DNA from: Alphaproteobacteria bacterium
Lineage (GTDB): Bacteria; Pseudomonadota; Alphaproteobacteria; DSM-16000; Inquilinaceae
NCBI GenBank assembly: GCA_028277405.1
Contig: JANQGH010000059.1
Span: 94,627-158,626 of the forward strand
Length of the DNA: 64,000 nucleotides
Reading direction: 5' to 3'
Made by a program: the position numbers and the translations under genes. Below are positions 8,266 through 17,485 of the stretch, piece by piece (positions within the stretch are counted from its first letter, which is position 1; each line of letters begins with the position of its first letter). The notes beneath the pieces are model-generated. The model made no database searches. It was not told where the DNA came from and saw only the letters and a program-made list of their open reading frames with translations.

Positions 8266-8634
8266 CTAGATGTCCCGTTCGGTGTTGAGACTCAGGATGT
8301 AGGCGATGACGTCGTTGAGGTCGTCCTCGCTCAGCAGGATCTGCGGCATGGTCGGATGGATGGACGTCATCCAGGCCGACAACGCCATCGCCGTTACGCC
8401 GGGTGTGTTCGCAATGTCCTCAAACGCGAGCGCCCCGGCGCCGTCAAAGGGCAACGGGTCCGGGTTTTCCAAAACGCCCTCGCCCGGCAACACCGCGTGG
8501 CATTGAGCGCATTGCTCGACCGCGACGGCTTGCCCGGCCTGCGGGTCGCCGGATGTCTGGCCCATAGCGGCCGGGGCGACGATGGCGAGCGTTCCAGCCC
8601 CGACGATGATTTGTAGGATCTGCCTGTAACTCAT
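8266..8634 (-). CDS. Small periplasmic c-type cytochrome
   Basis: A 122-residue class I cytochrome c with an N-terminal signal peptide (hydrophobic segment IIVGAGTLAIVAPAAMGQ). It has one haem-attachment motif, CAQCH, and a likely distal axial Met in HPTMPQILL. The C-terminal helix LNDVIAYILSL matches the conserved packing helix of the family. It probably shuttles electrons in the periplasm. It faces the usp gene tail-to-tail and is not clearly part of an operon. Confidence 0.85.
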   Translation of the reverse strand: MSYRQILQIIVGAGTLAIVAPAAMGQTSGDPQAGQAVAVEQCAQCHAVLPGEGVLENPDPLPFDGAGALAFEDIANTPGVTAMALSAWMTSIHPTMPQILLSEDDLNDVIAYILSLNTERDI

Positions 8635-8781
8635 TGGCGTTCGTGCACTCCCCCATGAACGTCGACAAGAAATGCTGAGGCGATTTCGAACGGATAGTCA
8701 GTTTGGCGCGACCGCTTTCCGGGCGCAACCGGCAACACACCTTAAAAGAGAAACGAGTTCAAGGTCGGTTTTGGGGGGACC

Positions 8782-9759
8782 TTAAGCCCGCTTCCAGCAC
8801 GCCACCTCGTGGGCCTCGGCGGTGGTTGCCAGGTGCTGATCTTCCAGGGAGCAGCGATCCTCGGCCAGCGGGCATCGGGTCGAGAAACGGCAGCCCGCCG
8901 GGGGATTGCTCGGGCTCGGCAGGTCGCCCTCCAGAATGATGCGCTGGCGGGCTCGTTGCGCCTTGGGGTCGGGCAGGGGGATCGCCGTCATCAGCGCTTC
9001 GGTATAGGGGTGGCGCGGCCCGTCGAACAGGGCATCCGTCGTGGCCTGTTCGACGATGCGGCCCAGATACATCACCGCGACCCGGTCGGAGATGTGGCGC
9101 ACGACGGACAAATCGTGGCTGATGAACAGATAGGTCAGCCCGAACTCCGCCTGCAGGTCCATCAGCAGGTTCAGGATCTGGGACCGCACCGAGACGTCGA
9201 GAGCCGAGACCGGCTCGTCGCAGACGATCAGGCGCGGCTCCGGCGCGATGGCGCGGGCGATCACGATGCGCTGGCGCTGGCCCCCGGAAAACTCGTTGGG
9301 CATCCGGTCGGCTTGCGCGGCGCTGAGACCGACCCGCTCCAGCACCTCGGCAACCCGGTCGCGCCGGTCGCGCGCGGTCAGGCCGGGCACCAGGCGCAGC
9401 GGCTCGCCAATGCTCTCGCCGATCGGCATGCGCGGGTTCAATGCGGAGAACGGATCCTGGAACACAAGCTGCATCTCGCGGCGGACCCGGCGCGGCACAT
9501 CGCCCTTGGCGTCGAACACCGGCTCGCCGTCGAAGACCACCTGCCCGCCGGTCGATCTGGTCATGCCCATGACCGCCATGCCCGTGGTGGTCTTGCCGCA
9601 ACCGCTTTCGCCGACCAGGGCAAGGGTCTCCCCGGCCCGCACGTTCAGCGTCACTCCATCGACCGCGCGCACCCACCCCTTGGGCCGACCCATCAGCCCG
9701 CCGCGAATGGGGAAGTGCACCGCCAGATCGTCGGTGGTCAGCAGCGGCGCGTCCGTCAC
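8782..9759 (-). CDS. Peptide ABC transporter ATP-binding protein (DppF/OppF type), island 1
   Basis: A cytoplasmic ATPase powering the first peptide-type importer. Seen: Walker A GESGCGKTT, signature FSGGQRQR, Walker B LIVCDEPVSALD and the C-terminal Cys-containing oligopeptide domain (PAGCRFSTRCPLAEDRC), which often holds an Fe-S cluster. The GTG at 9759, overlapping the stop of the partner ATPase by four bases, gives a normal N-terminus VTDAPLLTTDDLAVHF. The longer frame would add 37 low-complexity residues. It is the last gene of the leftward operon. Confidence 0.88.
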   Translation of the reverse strand: MTDAPLLTTDDLAVHFPIRGGLMGRPKGWVRAVDGVTLNVRAGETLALVGESGCGKTTTGMAVMGMTRSTGGQVVFDGEPVFDAKGDVPRRVRREMQLVFQDPFSALNPRMPIGESIGEPLRLVPGLTARDRRDRVAEVLERVGLSAAQADRMPNEFSGGQRQRIVIARAIAPEPRLIVCDEPVSALDVSVRSQILNLLMDLQAEFGLTYLFISHDLSVVRHISDRVAVMYLGRIVEQATTDALFDGPRHPYTEALMTAIPLPDPKAQRARQRIILEGDLPSPSNPPAGCRFSTRCPLAEDRCSLEDQHLATTAEAHEVACWKRA

Positions 9760-10739
9760 GTCAGGCTCTCCACGGCATCGGCGTGGTGGCAGGCGGAACG
9801 GTGGCCCGGGCCGGCGAAGGGCTTCAGCGGCGGCTGGGTCGTCCGGCAGATATCGCTGGCCAGCGGGCATCGTGGCGCGAAGCGGCAGCCCGCCGGCCAG
9901 TTGGCAATGTCCGGCACCGTGCCGGGGATCGCCGCCAGCCGGGTCTTGCGCGCGCCGTCCAGTGTCGGGATCGAGCCCATGAGGAGGCGCGTATAGGGGT
10001 GCCCCTGCCGGTCGAACAGATCGTCGACATCAGCGGTTTCGACGGCGCGGCCGGCATACATCACCACCACCCGGTCGGCCATGTCGGCGACCACGCCCAT
10101 ATCGTGGGTGATCAGCAACAGCGCGGTGCCGGTTTCCTCGCGCAGCCGTTTCATCAGCTCCAGGATCTGGGCCTGGATGGTCACGTCCAGGGCGGTGGTC
10201 GGCTCGTCGGCGATCAGCAGGCGCGGCTCGCAGATCAGGGCCGTGGCGATCATGATGCGCTGGCACATGCCGCCGGAGAGCTCGAACGGGAACTGGTCGT
10301 ACCGCGTTTCCGGGTTCGGGATGCCGACCTGGTTTAGCATGTCCAGGGCCGCTTGGCGCGCGCGCCGGCCGGACAGGCCGCGATGGATTTCGAGGCTCTC
10401 GGTGATCTGATGGCCGACCCGCATCAACGGGTTCAGCGACGAGGTCGGTTCCTGAAAGATCATGGCCATGGCGTCGCCGCGCAGCTTGGCCATGGCCGGT
10501 TCGTCCAGCGCGGTCAGATCCTGGTCTTCAAGCCGGATGTGCCCATCCGTGCGGCTGGCGACGCCGGGCAGCAGGCCCATCACGGCAAGCGCCGAGATCG
10601 ATTTGCCGCAGCCACTCTCGCCCACCAGCGCGACGGTCTCGCCACGCCCGACCGACAGGCTCAACCCGTCGACGGTCGGCAGGCCGTTGATGGCGATGCC
10701 CAGCCCCTCGACCTCCAGGACGGGTGAGGTATCAGCCAT
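9756..10739 (-). CDS. Peptide ABC transporter ATP-binding protein (DppD/OppD type), island 1
   Basis: Partner ATPase of 327 residues. Walker A GESGCGKS, signature LSGGMCQR (a Cys where Arg is usual), Walker [13 protein letters not shown] and the H-loop ITHDMG are visible. The oligo/dipeptide C-terminal domain with CRFAPRCPLASDIC follows. The ATG at 10739 gives MADTSPVLEVEGLGI and overlaps the end of the upstream gamma-glutamyltransferase gene by eight bases, so translation is coupled. Confidence 0.88.
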   Translation of the reverse strand: MADTSPVLEVEGLGIAINGLPTVDGLSLSVGRGETVALVGESGCGKSISALAVMGLLPGVASRTDGHIRLEDQDLTALDEPAMAKLRGDAMAMIFQEPTSSLNPLMRVGHQITESLEIHRGLSGRRARQAALDMLNQVGIPNPETRYDQFPFELSGGMCQRIMIATALICEPRLLIADEPTTALDVTIQAQILELMKRLREETGTALLLITHDMGVVADMADRVVVMYAGRAVETADVDDLFDRQGHPYTRLLMGSIPTLDGARKTRLAAIPGTVPDIANWPAGCRFAPRCPLASDICRTTQPPLKPFAGPGHRSACHHADAVESLT

Positions 10740-12354
10740 CACCGCCGTCCGCACCCGTCGGCTCGCCGATCTCGACGCTCGCCCACGGAGACAAGGGGTG
10801 GGCCATGCCGCAATTCATGCCGGTGCGCGTGTCGCGTCTAACTGCGGAGGGCACGGCGAAGGCGACGGGGTAGAGCGTGTTTTCCACCACGCTGACCGGA
10901 AAGTCGCGGGCCAGGCGTCCGGCGATGCGCGGGTCGGCGGCGGCGTCGACAATGATGGTCGGCTGGCTGGCGTCCAATCGCGGATGGTGAAAGGCCGTCT
11001 CCAGATCCATGCCGAAATCGAGCTGATAGGACAGCAATTGCACCAAGGCAGGGAAGATCTGGCGGCCACCGGCCGCGCCGATGGCCAGGGCCGGCTTGCC
11101 GTCCCGCAAGCCGACCACTGGCGCCATGTTGGTCAGCGGCCGTTTGCCGGGCGCGATCGAATTCGGCTGACCGGGTCTCGGGTCGAACCACATCATGCCG
11201 TTGTTGAACAGAAACCCGCCGGACGGCGCCACGAACTTCGACCCGAAGCGCGACAGCAGCGTATTGGTCACCGAGACCATGGTGCCGTCGCGATCGACCA
11301 CACTGACATGGGTCGTGCAGTCAGGGCCTGCGCCTTTGGGGTCGGCCGCGTGCCCCAGCTTGGTCAGGCGATGCTCATACGACCCCCGAATGGCCCTGGC
11401 ATAGGCATGCGCCGCCTCCGGCCCCGGCAGCGTCTCGCGATCGACCGCCGGCATCAATTCGCCGAGATGGGTCAGGGCGCGCAGCAGCGAGGCACCACCA
11501 TTCAGACCGCTGGCCGTCCGGATGTCCACGCCGCCATAGTCGAGACTGTCCGTCGTGGTCCAGCGTGCCTCGTAGTTCGCTAGGTCGGCCAGGCTCATGG
11601 CACAGCCGGCGGCCTGAAGATCGCGGACCAGGGCCTCGGCCAGATCGCCCTCGTAGAAGGCGCGCGGCCCCTGATCGGACAGCGCCTCCAGGAAGCGTTG
11701 CTTTTGGCGCATCGGCAGGTGGGATGGGCCGCCATTAGCGCCGCTGACCACTTTCGGCACTTGCCCGGATGGTAGGAACAGGGCGGCCGATTCGGGATAG
11801 CGCGCAAGGCCTGGTTGGTCGATCGACAGGGCCAGGGCGGCAAACCAGTCGATGCCCAGTCCCCGTTCCGCATGGGCGATCGAGGGCGCCAGCGCCTCGG
11901 CGAAACTGATCGTGCCGAACCGGTTCAGGGCCTCGGCCATGCCGGCGATCGTGCCCGGCACGCAGATCGATTCCGGGCCGATGATGTTGCGATCATCCTC
12001 AACCGCCGGCCAGTCGAACCATTCGCCGTCGCGCCCGCCGATGAGGCGATAGCGGGTGGTATCGAGATCGGCCGGTGCGACCAGCGAGAAATCGAGCGCG
12101 TCTACCGCGCCGGTGGCCCCGTCAGCCCGCAACAGAAAGCCGCCGCCGCCGATGCCGCTCAGCCACGGTTCGACGACGCTCAAGGTCAGGACCGTCGTGA
12201 CCGCCGCGTCGATCGCGTTGCCGCCCCGCGCCAGCACGGCCGCGCCCGCCTCGGCCGCCAACCAGTTCTGCGCCGCGACCAGCCCGTGCTCGCTGGTCAC
12301 GGCCGGCTTGTGGATCTGCCAGGTGGGCGCCTGCGCGCCGGTGAACGCGGTCAT
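10732..12354 (-). CDS. Gamma-glutamyltransferase-family protein, island 1
   Basis: A 540-residue Ntn-hydrolase precursor expected to self-cleave before the nucleophilic Thr in DCTTHVSVVD. The large-subunit motif RGGNAIDAAVTTVLTLSVVEPWLSG-like stretch and the C-terminal NSIAPGKRPLTNMAPVV region are typical. No signal peptide is seen, so it probably acts in the cytoplasm on imported gamma-glutamyl or related amide compounds. The ATG at 12354 overlaps the stop of the upstream deacetylase gene (ATGA). It sits between that gene and the two transporter ATPases. Confidence 0.87.
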   Translation of the reverse strand: MTAFTGAQAPTWQIHKPAVTSEHGLVAAQNWLAAEAGAAVLARGGNAIDAAVTTVLTLSVVEPWLSGIGGGGFLLRADGATGAVDALDFSLVAPADLDTTRYRLIGGRDGEWFDWPAVEDDRNIIGPESICVPGTIAGMAEALNRFGTISFAEALAPSIAHAERGLGIDWFAALALSIDQPGLARYPESAALFLPSGQVPKVVSGANGGPSHLPMRQKQRFLEALSDQGPRAFYEGDLAEALVRDLQAAGCAMSLADLANYEARWTTTDSLDYGGVDIRTASGLNGGASLLRALTHLGELMPAVDRETLPGPEAAHAYARAIRGSYEHRLTKLGHAADPKGAGPDCTTHVSVVDRDGTMVSVTNTLLSRFGSKFVAPSGGFLFNNGMMWFDPRPGQPNSIAPGKRPLTNMAPVVGLRDGKPALAIGAAGGRQIFPALVQLLSYQLDFGMDLETAFHHPRLDASQPTIIVDAAADPRIAGRLARDFPVSVVENTLYPVAFAVPSAVRRDTRTGMNCGMAHPLSPWASVEIGEPTGADGGDG

Positions 12355-13247
12355 CAGGCAGACTCCGTACGGCGCGGGCCGATGGCGGCGGGAATGTCGC
12401 CGTCGACCTGAAACCGACCTAGATTGGGCGACTGGCGGTGCCAGTCGGCGATCTCCGAAGCCGTCGCCCACCAGGTCGACCCGACCGCCGCGATGTGGCC
12501 GATCAGGCGTTCCAGCATCATGATCCGCTGGCCGCGTCCGGAGATCCAGTCGTGGACGGTAGCCATGAACAGGCCGCCGAAGCGGTGCAGCCCGTCGAAC
12601 TCCATCCGCCAGCTTTCCAGGACGGTGGCCGGTGATACCGGCGGGCTATTGTCATTGCCCCCGCCGACGAACTTGAAATAGATCGCATCGTCCAGCAGCC
12701 ATTGCACGGGGATTTCGACGACGCCGTCGATCTCGTACGGGTGGTCGAAGCCCATCAGCGAACTGTCATAGGCGAGGCCGACCTCTTTCAGCCGCGCCAA
12801 CATTGGCCGGGTCATTTCCCAGGCGGGCGAGCGAAATCCGACCGGCGGTTTGCCCGTCTGCCGTTCGAACAGGGCCAGCGATTTGTCGAGCGCGCGGGCG
12901 AACTCCGCGTCATCGCTTTCGGCCACGATCTCATGGAAATAGCCGTGCAGGCCGATCTCATGCCCCCGGTCGCGCAGTTCCGGCAGCAGGTCCGGGTAGC
13001 TTTCGGCAACCAGGCCCGGCACGTAGAAACTGCCTTTGATACCGTTCTGCTCGATCAGGTCAACAAGGCGCCAAAGGCCCTGGCGCGGCCCGAAGCGGCG
13101 TTGTTCGAGTTGGCCCAGGGTCGGCGGCATAGCGTCCCGGTGTTGCCAGCGATAGGGCACATCGGCATCGACGTCGACGGTGAACGCGGCGGCGCATGTG
13201 TATCCTTCAGGCCAGTCATAGGCCGGCCGTTTGGCGTCGTCGCTCAT
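12354..13247 (-). CDS. Polysaccharide deacetylase-family protein (HpPgdA/PuuE-like), island 1
   Basis: A 297-residue NodB-fold (CE4) protein without a signal peptide. Catalytic-type elements include FTVDVDAD near the N-terminus, HEIGLHGYFHE and GFRSPAWEMT. The family includes peptidoglycan-type deacetylases and PuuE allantoinases, so it may hydrolyse a C-N bond in a small molecule rather than a polysaccharide. It lies inside a peptide-transport operon, overlapping both neighbours by four bases, which favours an intracellular small-molecule substrate. Confidence 0.82.
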   Translation of the reverse strand: MSDDAKRPAYDWPEGYTCAAAFTVDVDADVPYRWQHRDAMPPTLGQLEQRRFGPRQGLWRLVDLIEQNGIKGSFYVPGLVAESYPDLLPELRDRGHEIGLHGYFHEIVAESDDAEFARALDKSLALFERQTGKPPVGFRSPAWEMTRPMLARLKEVGLAYDSSLMGFDHPYEIDGVVEIPVQWLLDDAIYFKFVGGGNDNSPPVSPATVLESWRMEFDGLHRFGGLFMATVHDWISGRGQRIMMLERLIGHIAAVGSTWWATASEIADWHRQSPNLGRFQVDGDIPAAIGPRRTESA

Positions 13248-14047
13248 AGGGCCGCCTGCTTGTCCTGGTAGACTGCCAGCGAGCCGATGGAGTTGCCGCC
13301 ATCCACCGCCAGCGTTGCACCGGTGATGTAGGCGGCCGCGTCGCTGGCGAGGAACAAGGCCGCATTGGCGGCGTCCTCCGGTCCGGATGCGCGGCCCAGC
13401 GGAATGGAGCCGGTAACGGCGTCCAGATGCGCGTCGGTCAGATGGCTGACTTCGCTACCGGCGGCGAAGCCCGGTTCGACCGCGTTCACCCGGATGCCGT
13501 ATTCCGCCAGTTCGATCGCCAGCCCCTTGGTCAGACGGTCCAGCGCGGTCTTGGACACGCAATAGGGCACGACCGACCGGCGCATCTTGCGCGAGGCGCC
13601 GGACGAGACATTGACGATCGCGCCCTTGCGCCCGGTCTTGATCATCGACCTGGCCAGCGCCGTCGACAGCAGAAACGGTGCCCGCAGATTGATGTCCATG
13701 ATCCGGTCCCAATCCTCGGGCGCGAGGTCCAAGAGGAAACCGCTGGGATAGATGCCGGCATTGTTGATCACGATGTCGGCGGCGCCCCATTCCGCTTCGA
13801 TCAGCGTGGCCAGCTCCTTGATGCTGCCGGCCTCGCGCAGCTCGGTCGCATGGGTCGGCGGCCTCTCGGCGGTGTCCAACCCGTCCGCGAGCTCGGCCAG
13901 GGCATCGGCGCGATTGTCGCTGAGGCACAGGCGCGCGCCGGCCTTCGCGAAGGCCTCCGCGAACCAGCTTCCGAAGATGCCGGCGGCGCCGGTGATCACC
14001 ACGCCTTTGCCGGCGAACTGGTCAGGGTCGACAAGGGGTTTGGTCAC
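13244..14047 (-). CDS. Short-chain dehydrogenase/reductase, island 1
   Basis: A classical SDR of 267 residues: nucleotide motif TGAAGIFG near residue 20, NNAG, the catalytic Ser in NVSSGAS and YCVSK as the Tyr-Lys pair. It would oxidise an alcohol or reduce a ketone with NAD(P). The gene is packed in the transporter operon, one base after the permease stop and overlapping the deacetylase start. The substrate is not predictable. Confidence 0.9.
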   Translation of the reverse strand: MTKPLVDPDQFAGKGVVITGAAGIFGSWFAEAFAKAGARLCLSDNRADALAELADGLDTAERPPTHATELREAGSIKELATLIEAEWGAADIVINNAGIYPSGFLLDLAPEDWDRIMDINLRAPFLLSTALARSMIKTGRKGAIVNVSSGASRKMRRSVVPYCVSKTALDRLTKGLAIELAEYGIRVNAVEPGFAAGSEVSHLTDAHLDAVTGSIPLGRASGPEDAANAALFLASDAAAYITGATLAVDGGNSIGSLAVYQDKQAAL

Positions 14048-14048
14048 G

Positions 14049-14954
14049 TCATCTCCAGCTTCTGGGGTCGAGGCGGTCGCGCAGATGGTCGCCGATCAGG
14101 TTCACCGACAGGATCAGCAAGAACAGGCACACGCCGGGGAAGGTCGCGATCCACCAGGCGGTGGAGACATAGTTGCGGCCGGTCGACAGGATCGAGCCCC
14201 AGCTTGCGGTCGGCGGCTGTACGCCGAGGCCGAGGAAGGACAACCCGGATTCGAACAGCACCATCAGGCCGAACTCCAGGGTCGCCACAACCACCAGCGG
14301 CCCGATGATGTTCGGCAGAATGTGCCGCACCAGCAGGCGCGGCGTGCCGACATCCAGATGCCGGGCAAAGGCGACATAGGGCTGGCCGACCAACCCCAGT
14401 GTCTGGCCATAGGCGACGCGGGCGTAGCGCGGCCAGCGCGTGAAAGCGAGTACGATGATGACGTTCTGCAGGCCGGGGCCCAACACCGCGACGGTGATGA
14501 TGGCCAGCAGGATCGCCGGGATCGACAGCACGATATCGACCAGGCGCATGATGATGGTCTCGACGATGCCCCGGTTCAGCGCCGCCACGATGCCCAGCAC
14601 CGTGCCGAAGACGCTGGAGATCAAGACCGACAGCAGGGCGACGAATAGGGAGACCCGGGCGCCGTAGATGATTCGGGACAGCAGGTCTCGACCCAGCTCG
14701 TCCGAGCCGAGCCAAAAGACCTCGCCGCGTACTTCGGAGCCTGGGGCTCGCAGCCTGCCGAGCAGGTTCTGGGCGTCTGGATCGGCGGGTGCGAGCAACG
14801 GTGCGAACACCGCCATCAAGCAAAAGCCGGCGAAGATGACGATGAAGGGCAAAACGGGCCGCCAGGACCGGCGCCGCCGCGCCGGCCGGTCGGGGCCATC
14901 GTCCGGCGTCCGTCCCAGCATCGCCGCCAGCAGATTCACCGTTCGGCTGGTCAT
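14049..14954 (-). CDS. Peptide ABC transporter permease (DppC type), island 1
   Basis: An inner-membrane permease of 301 residues with an N-terminal OppC-like segment (FIVIFAGFCLMAVFAPLLAP), the periplasmic loop with GSDELGRDLLSRIIYGAR typical of DppC, and an EAA-type loop around YVAFARHLDVGTPRLL. Several hydrophobic helices follow. It overlaps the DppB-type gene by four bases (ATGA). Confidence 0.92.
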   Translation of the reverse strand: MTSRTVNLLAAMLGRTPDDGPDRPARRRRSWRPVLPFIVIFAGFCLMAVFAPLLAPADPDAQNLLGRLRAPGSEVRGEVFWLGSDELGRDLLSRIIYGARVSLFVALLSVLISSVFGTVLGIVAALNRGIVETIIMRLVDIVLSIPAILLAIITVAVLGPGLQNVIIVLAFTRWPRYARVAYGQTLGLVGQPYVAFARHLDVGTPRLLVRHILPNIIGPLVVVATLEFGLMVLFESGLSFLGLGVQPPTASWGSILSTGRNYVSTAWWIATFPGVCLFLLILSVNLIGDHLRDRLDPRSWR

Positions 14955-15877
14955 CGCGCCCGCTCCAGCCGGATGCGCGGGTCTACGACGCTGTAAAGCA
15001 GGTCAGCCAGCAGGTTCAGGCCGATGGCAACAAACGCGCCCAACAGCACGATCGCCTGCACCACCAGGAAGTCCCTGGCGGCGATCGCCTGGATGGCGGC
15101 CTGGCCCAGGCCTGGCCAGGCGAACACCGTCTCCACGATCACCGCGCCCGCCAGCAGGTTGCTGATTTCCAACGCCGCCACTGTGATCACGGGGATCGAG
15201 CCGTTGCGGATCAGATGGCGGAAGAACAGCCGTCTTGTGTTCACGCCCTTGGCCCGCGCGGTGCGCACATAGTCCTTACCGATCTCGTCGAGCACGGCCG
15301 TGCGGGCGACGCGCGCGAAGGTGGCCATGGTCAAGAGGCCGAGCGCGATCGACGGCATGATGATGCTCAAGGCGCTGCGCGCGCCCGACGGCGGCAGCCA
15401 GCCCAGCGTAACGCCAAACACCAGGATCAGCAGAATGCCCGACCAAAAGGTCGGCAGGCTTTGGCCGGCCAGGGCCACGCCCATGGCGGCGCGGGCATAC
15501 CAGCGCTCGCGCTTCAGCCCCATGATCGCGCCGAGCGGCAGGCCGATGCCCAACGCCACCACCAACGCGCCACCCGCCAGCGCCAGCGTGTAGGGCACGC
15601 GCGCACTGATGATGGTCATGACCGGCACGTTCTGGACGATCGAGCGACCGAAATCGAAGGTCAGCAGGTCGCCCATATAGCTAAGATACTGCACGATCAG
15701 CGGCCGGTTGAAGCCCAGCGCCTCGCGCAGCGCATCGATGTCCTCCTGCGTCGCGCCCTCGGGCACCAGCAGCAGGGTCGGGTCGCCGGATAGGTGCTGA
15801 ATGAAAAAGATCAGCGTCGCCACGCCCAAGAGCGCGATGACAGCCTGGATCAGCCGTTTGATCAGAAACGCTTGCAC
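14951..15877 (-). CDS. Peptide ABC transporter permease (DppB type), island 1
   Basis: A permease of 308 residues beginning MQAFLIKRLIQAVIALLGV, the usual DppB N-terminus. The EAA loop DYVRTARAKGVNTRRLFFRHLIRN is clear, and the C-terminus has the conserved LNLLADLLYSVVDPRIR. It is separated from the binding-protein gene by a strong hairpin, which often lowers permease expression relative to the binding protein. Confidence 0.93.
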   Translation of the reverse strand: MQAFLIKRLIQAVIALLGVATLIFFIQHLSGDPTLLLVPEGATQEDIDALREALGFNRPLIVQYLSYMGDLLTFDFGRSIVQNVPVMTIISARVPYTLALAGGALVVALGIGLPLGAIMGLKRERWYARAAMGVALAGQSLPTFWSGILLILVFGVTLGWLPPSGARSALSIIMPSIALGLLTMATFARVARTAVLDEIGKDYVRTARAKGVNTRRLFFRHLIRNGSIPVITVAALEISNLLAGAVIVETVFAWPGLGQAAIQAIAARDFLVVQAIVLLGAFVAIGLNLLADLLYSVVDPRIRLERAR

Positions 15878-15894
15878 CGAAGGTCCAATAGGTC

Positions 15895-15932
15895 TGCGCC
15901 GCCGGCCTCTTGTTCAGGAAACCGGCGGCGCA
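15895..15932 (-). other. Strong hairpin between binding-protein and permease genes, island 1
   Basis: An 11-bp perfect stem: TGCGCCGCCGG (15895-15905) with CCGGCGGCGCA (15922-15932) around a 16-base loop. No T-tract follows. Its place just after the substrate-binding protein gene suits an mRNA-stabilising or attenuating element that lets binding protein exceed permease. Confidence 0.6.
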
Positions 15933-15949
15933 TGCCGTTGACGCAGCCG

Positions 15950-17470
15950 CTAGTCCGCCCAGGACATGCGGTTCAAGAACATGCTCTCGTTCGGCGTCGG
16001 CTGCCAGACGAGATCGCTGTCGACGCCGTAGAGGATGGCGGCCTGGTAGAGCGGCACCAGCGGCACCTGCTCGACCACCAGATTGTGGACCTGCTCGTAA
16101 GCCCCCATGCGCTCGTCCTCGTCCAACGTGCCGCGCGCGGTTTCCAACAGCGCGTTCATCTCGTCGTCGGACCAGGTCGACCAGTTCGACGAGCTGTGCA
16201 GCAGCGGGAACAGCACGCCGTCCGCATCCTGACAGGCACAGGACCAGCGGCCGAAGCTCATATCCGCCTGTTGGTCCGGGGCGCTTTGGGCTCGGGCGAG
16301 ATAGGCCGCCATGTCGGTCATCTCGATCTCGACGTCAAAGCCCGCCTCGGTCAGCATCTGCTGCAGGGCCTGGACGATACGCTGGTCGAAGACCGGTGCG
16401 GTGGCGAAGCTCATCGGCTCCAGCGCCGCGTCGCCAACCTCAGCGATCAGCGCCCGGGCGCGGTCGATGTCGTAGCCATCGCGCTCGATGCCGTCGACCC
16501 AGCCGAAATGGGCCGGCGACAGCATTTGCGAGGTCGGCGCGTCGAAGCCGCCCAAGAGCCCGTCGATGATCAGCTGCGCATCGATCGCCGCGGCGATCGC
16601 CTCGCGCACCCTCGGGTCCGCCGTCGGGCCGACCTGGGTGTTCAGCTTCAGATAGCCGACGCGTTCGGTCAGGGCGAAGCGCGGCTCGACGCCGTCATTG
16701 GCATCCAACTGCAGGGCCAGGTCCGGGTCGATGGTGACGATCAGGTTGGCCTCGCCGGCCAGCAGGTTGGCGACGCGGGTCGCGGCGTCCGGCACGGCGC
16801 GGAATTCCGCGCGGGGGAAGAAGCCGGGCTCGCCCCAATAGCCGTCGAAGCGCTCGACGCTGACCTGCACGCCCCGGTCCCACTCGCCGAACTGGTAGGG
16901 TCCGGAGCCGACCGGCGCCTGGTTGAAGGCGTCGTCGCCGACCTCTTCGACATAGTGCTGCGGCACAATCGACAGCTTGACGAGCTGGGCCAGCAGGGCC
17001 GGGTAGGGGCCGTTGGTGGTGACGCGCACCTCGGTCGGGCTCAACGCCTCAGCACCGGTGATCTGGTTGTACTGACCAAGCTGGGGTGAGGCGAAGTCCG
17101 GGTCGGTGATGCGTTCGATGCTGTAGACCACATCGTCGGCCGTCAGCATCTCACCGTCGTGAAAGGCGACGTCATCGCGGATCGTGAAGATGACGGAACT
17201 GTCGTCCGCATAGGTCCAGTCGGTCGCCAGGTTGGGCACGATCTCGCCATCGTCCGTGCGGGTCAGCAACTGGTCGAAGATGTTGCGATAGACATAATAG
17301 CTGTCCGGGTTCCATTGCCGGTGCGGGTCCAGCGACGACGGCTCGTTCACCAGATCGATCACAAGCGTTTCGGGCTGGGCCATTCCGTCGGTGGACATGG
17401 CCGAGAGCGCAAACAGGCTGACGCCGGCGGCCAGCGCAAGGGTGCGGGCGTGTTTGGCAAAACTGGTCAT
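15950..17470 (-). CDS. Peptide/small-molecule ABC transporter substrate-binding protein, island 1
   Basis: A 506-residue family 5 (DppA/OppA-like) periplasmic protein. A signal peptide is seen (TLALAAGVSLFALSAMSTDGMAQ). The mature start ETLVIDLVNEPSSLDPHRQ and the IRDDVAFHDGEMLTADDVVYSIERI block are diagnostic. A very strong AGGAGG lies seven bases before the ATG, in line with high expression. It follows the GntR gene by 15 bases. The ligand is unknown. Confidence 0.92.
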   Translation of the reverse strand: MTSFAKHARTLALAAGVSLFALSAMSTDGMAQPETLVIDLVNEPSSLDPHRQWNPDSYYVYRNIFDQLLTRTDDGEIVPNLATDWTYADDSSVIFTIRDDVAFHDGEMLTADDVVYSIERITDPDFASPQLGQYNQITGAEALSPTEVRVTTNGPYPALLAQLVKLSIVPQHYVEEVGDDAFNQAPVGSGPYQFGEWDRGVQVSVERFDGYWGEPGFFPRAEFRAVPDAATRVANLLAGEANLIVTIDPDLALQLDANDGVEPRFALTERVGYLKLNTQVGPTADPRVREAIAAAIDAQLIIDGLLGGFDAPTSQMLSPAHFGWVDGIERDGYDIDRARALIAEVGDAALEPMSFATAPVFDQRIVQALQQMLTEAGFDVEIEMTDMAAYLARAQSAPDQQADMSFGRWSCACQDADGVLFPLLHSSSNWSTWSDDEMNALLETARGTLDEDERMGAYEQVHNLVVEQVPLVPLYQAAILYGVDSDLVWQPTPNESMFLNRMSWAD

Positions 17471-17485
17471 TCTGAAACCTCCTGT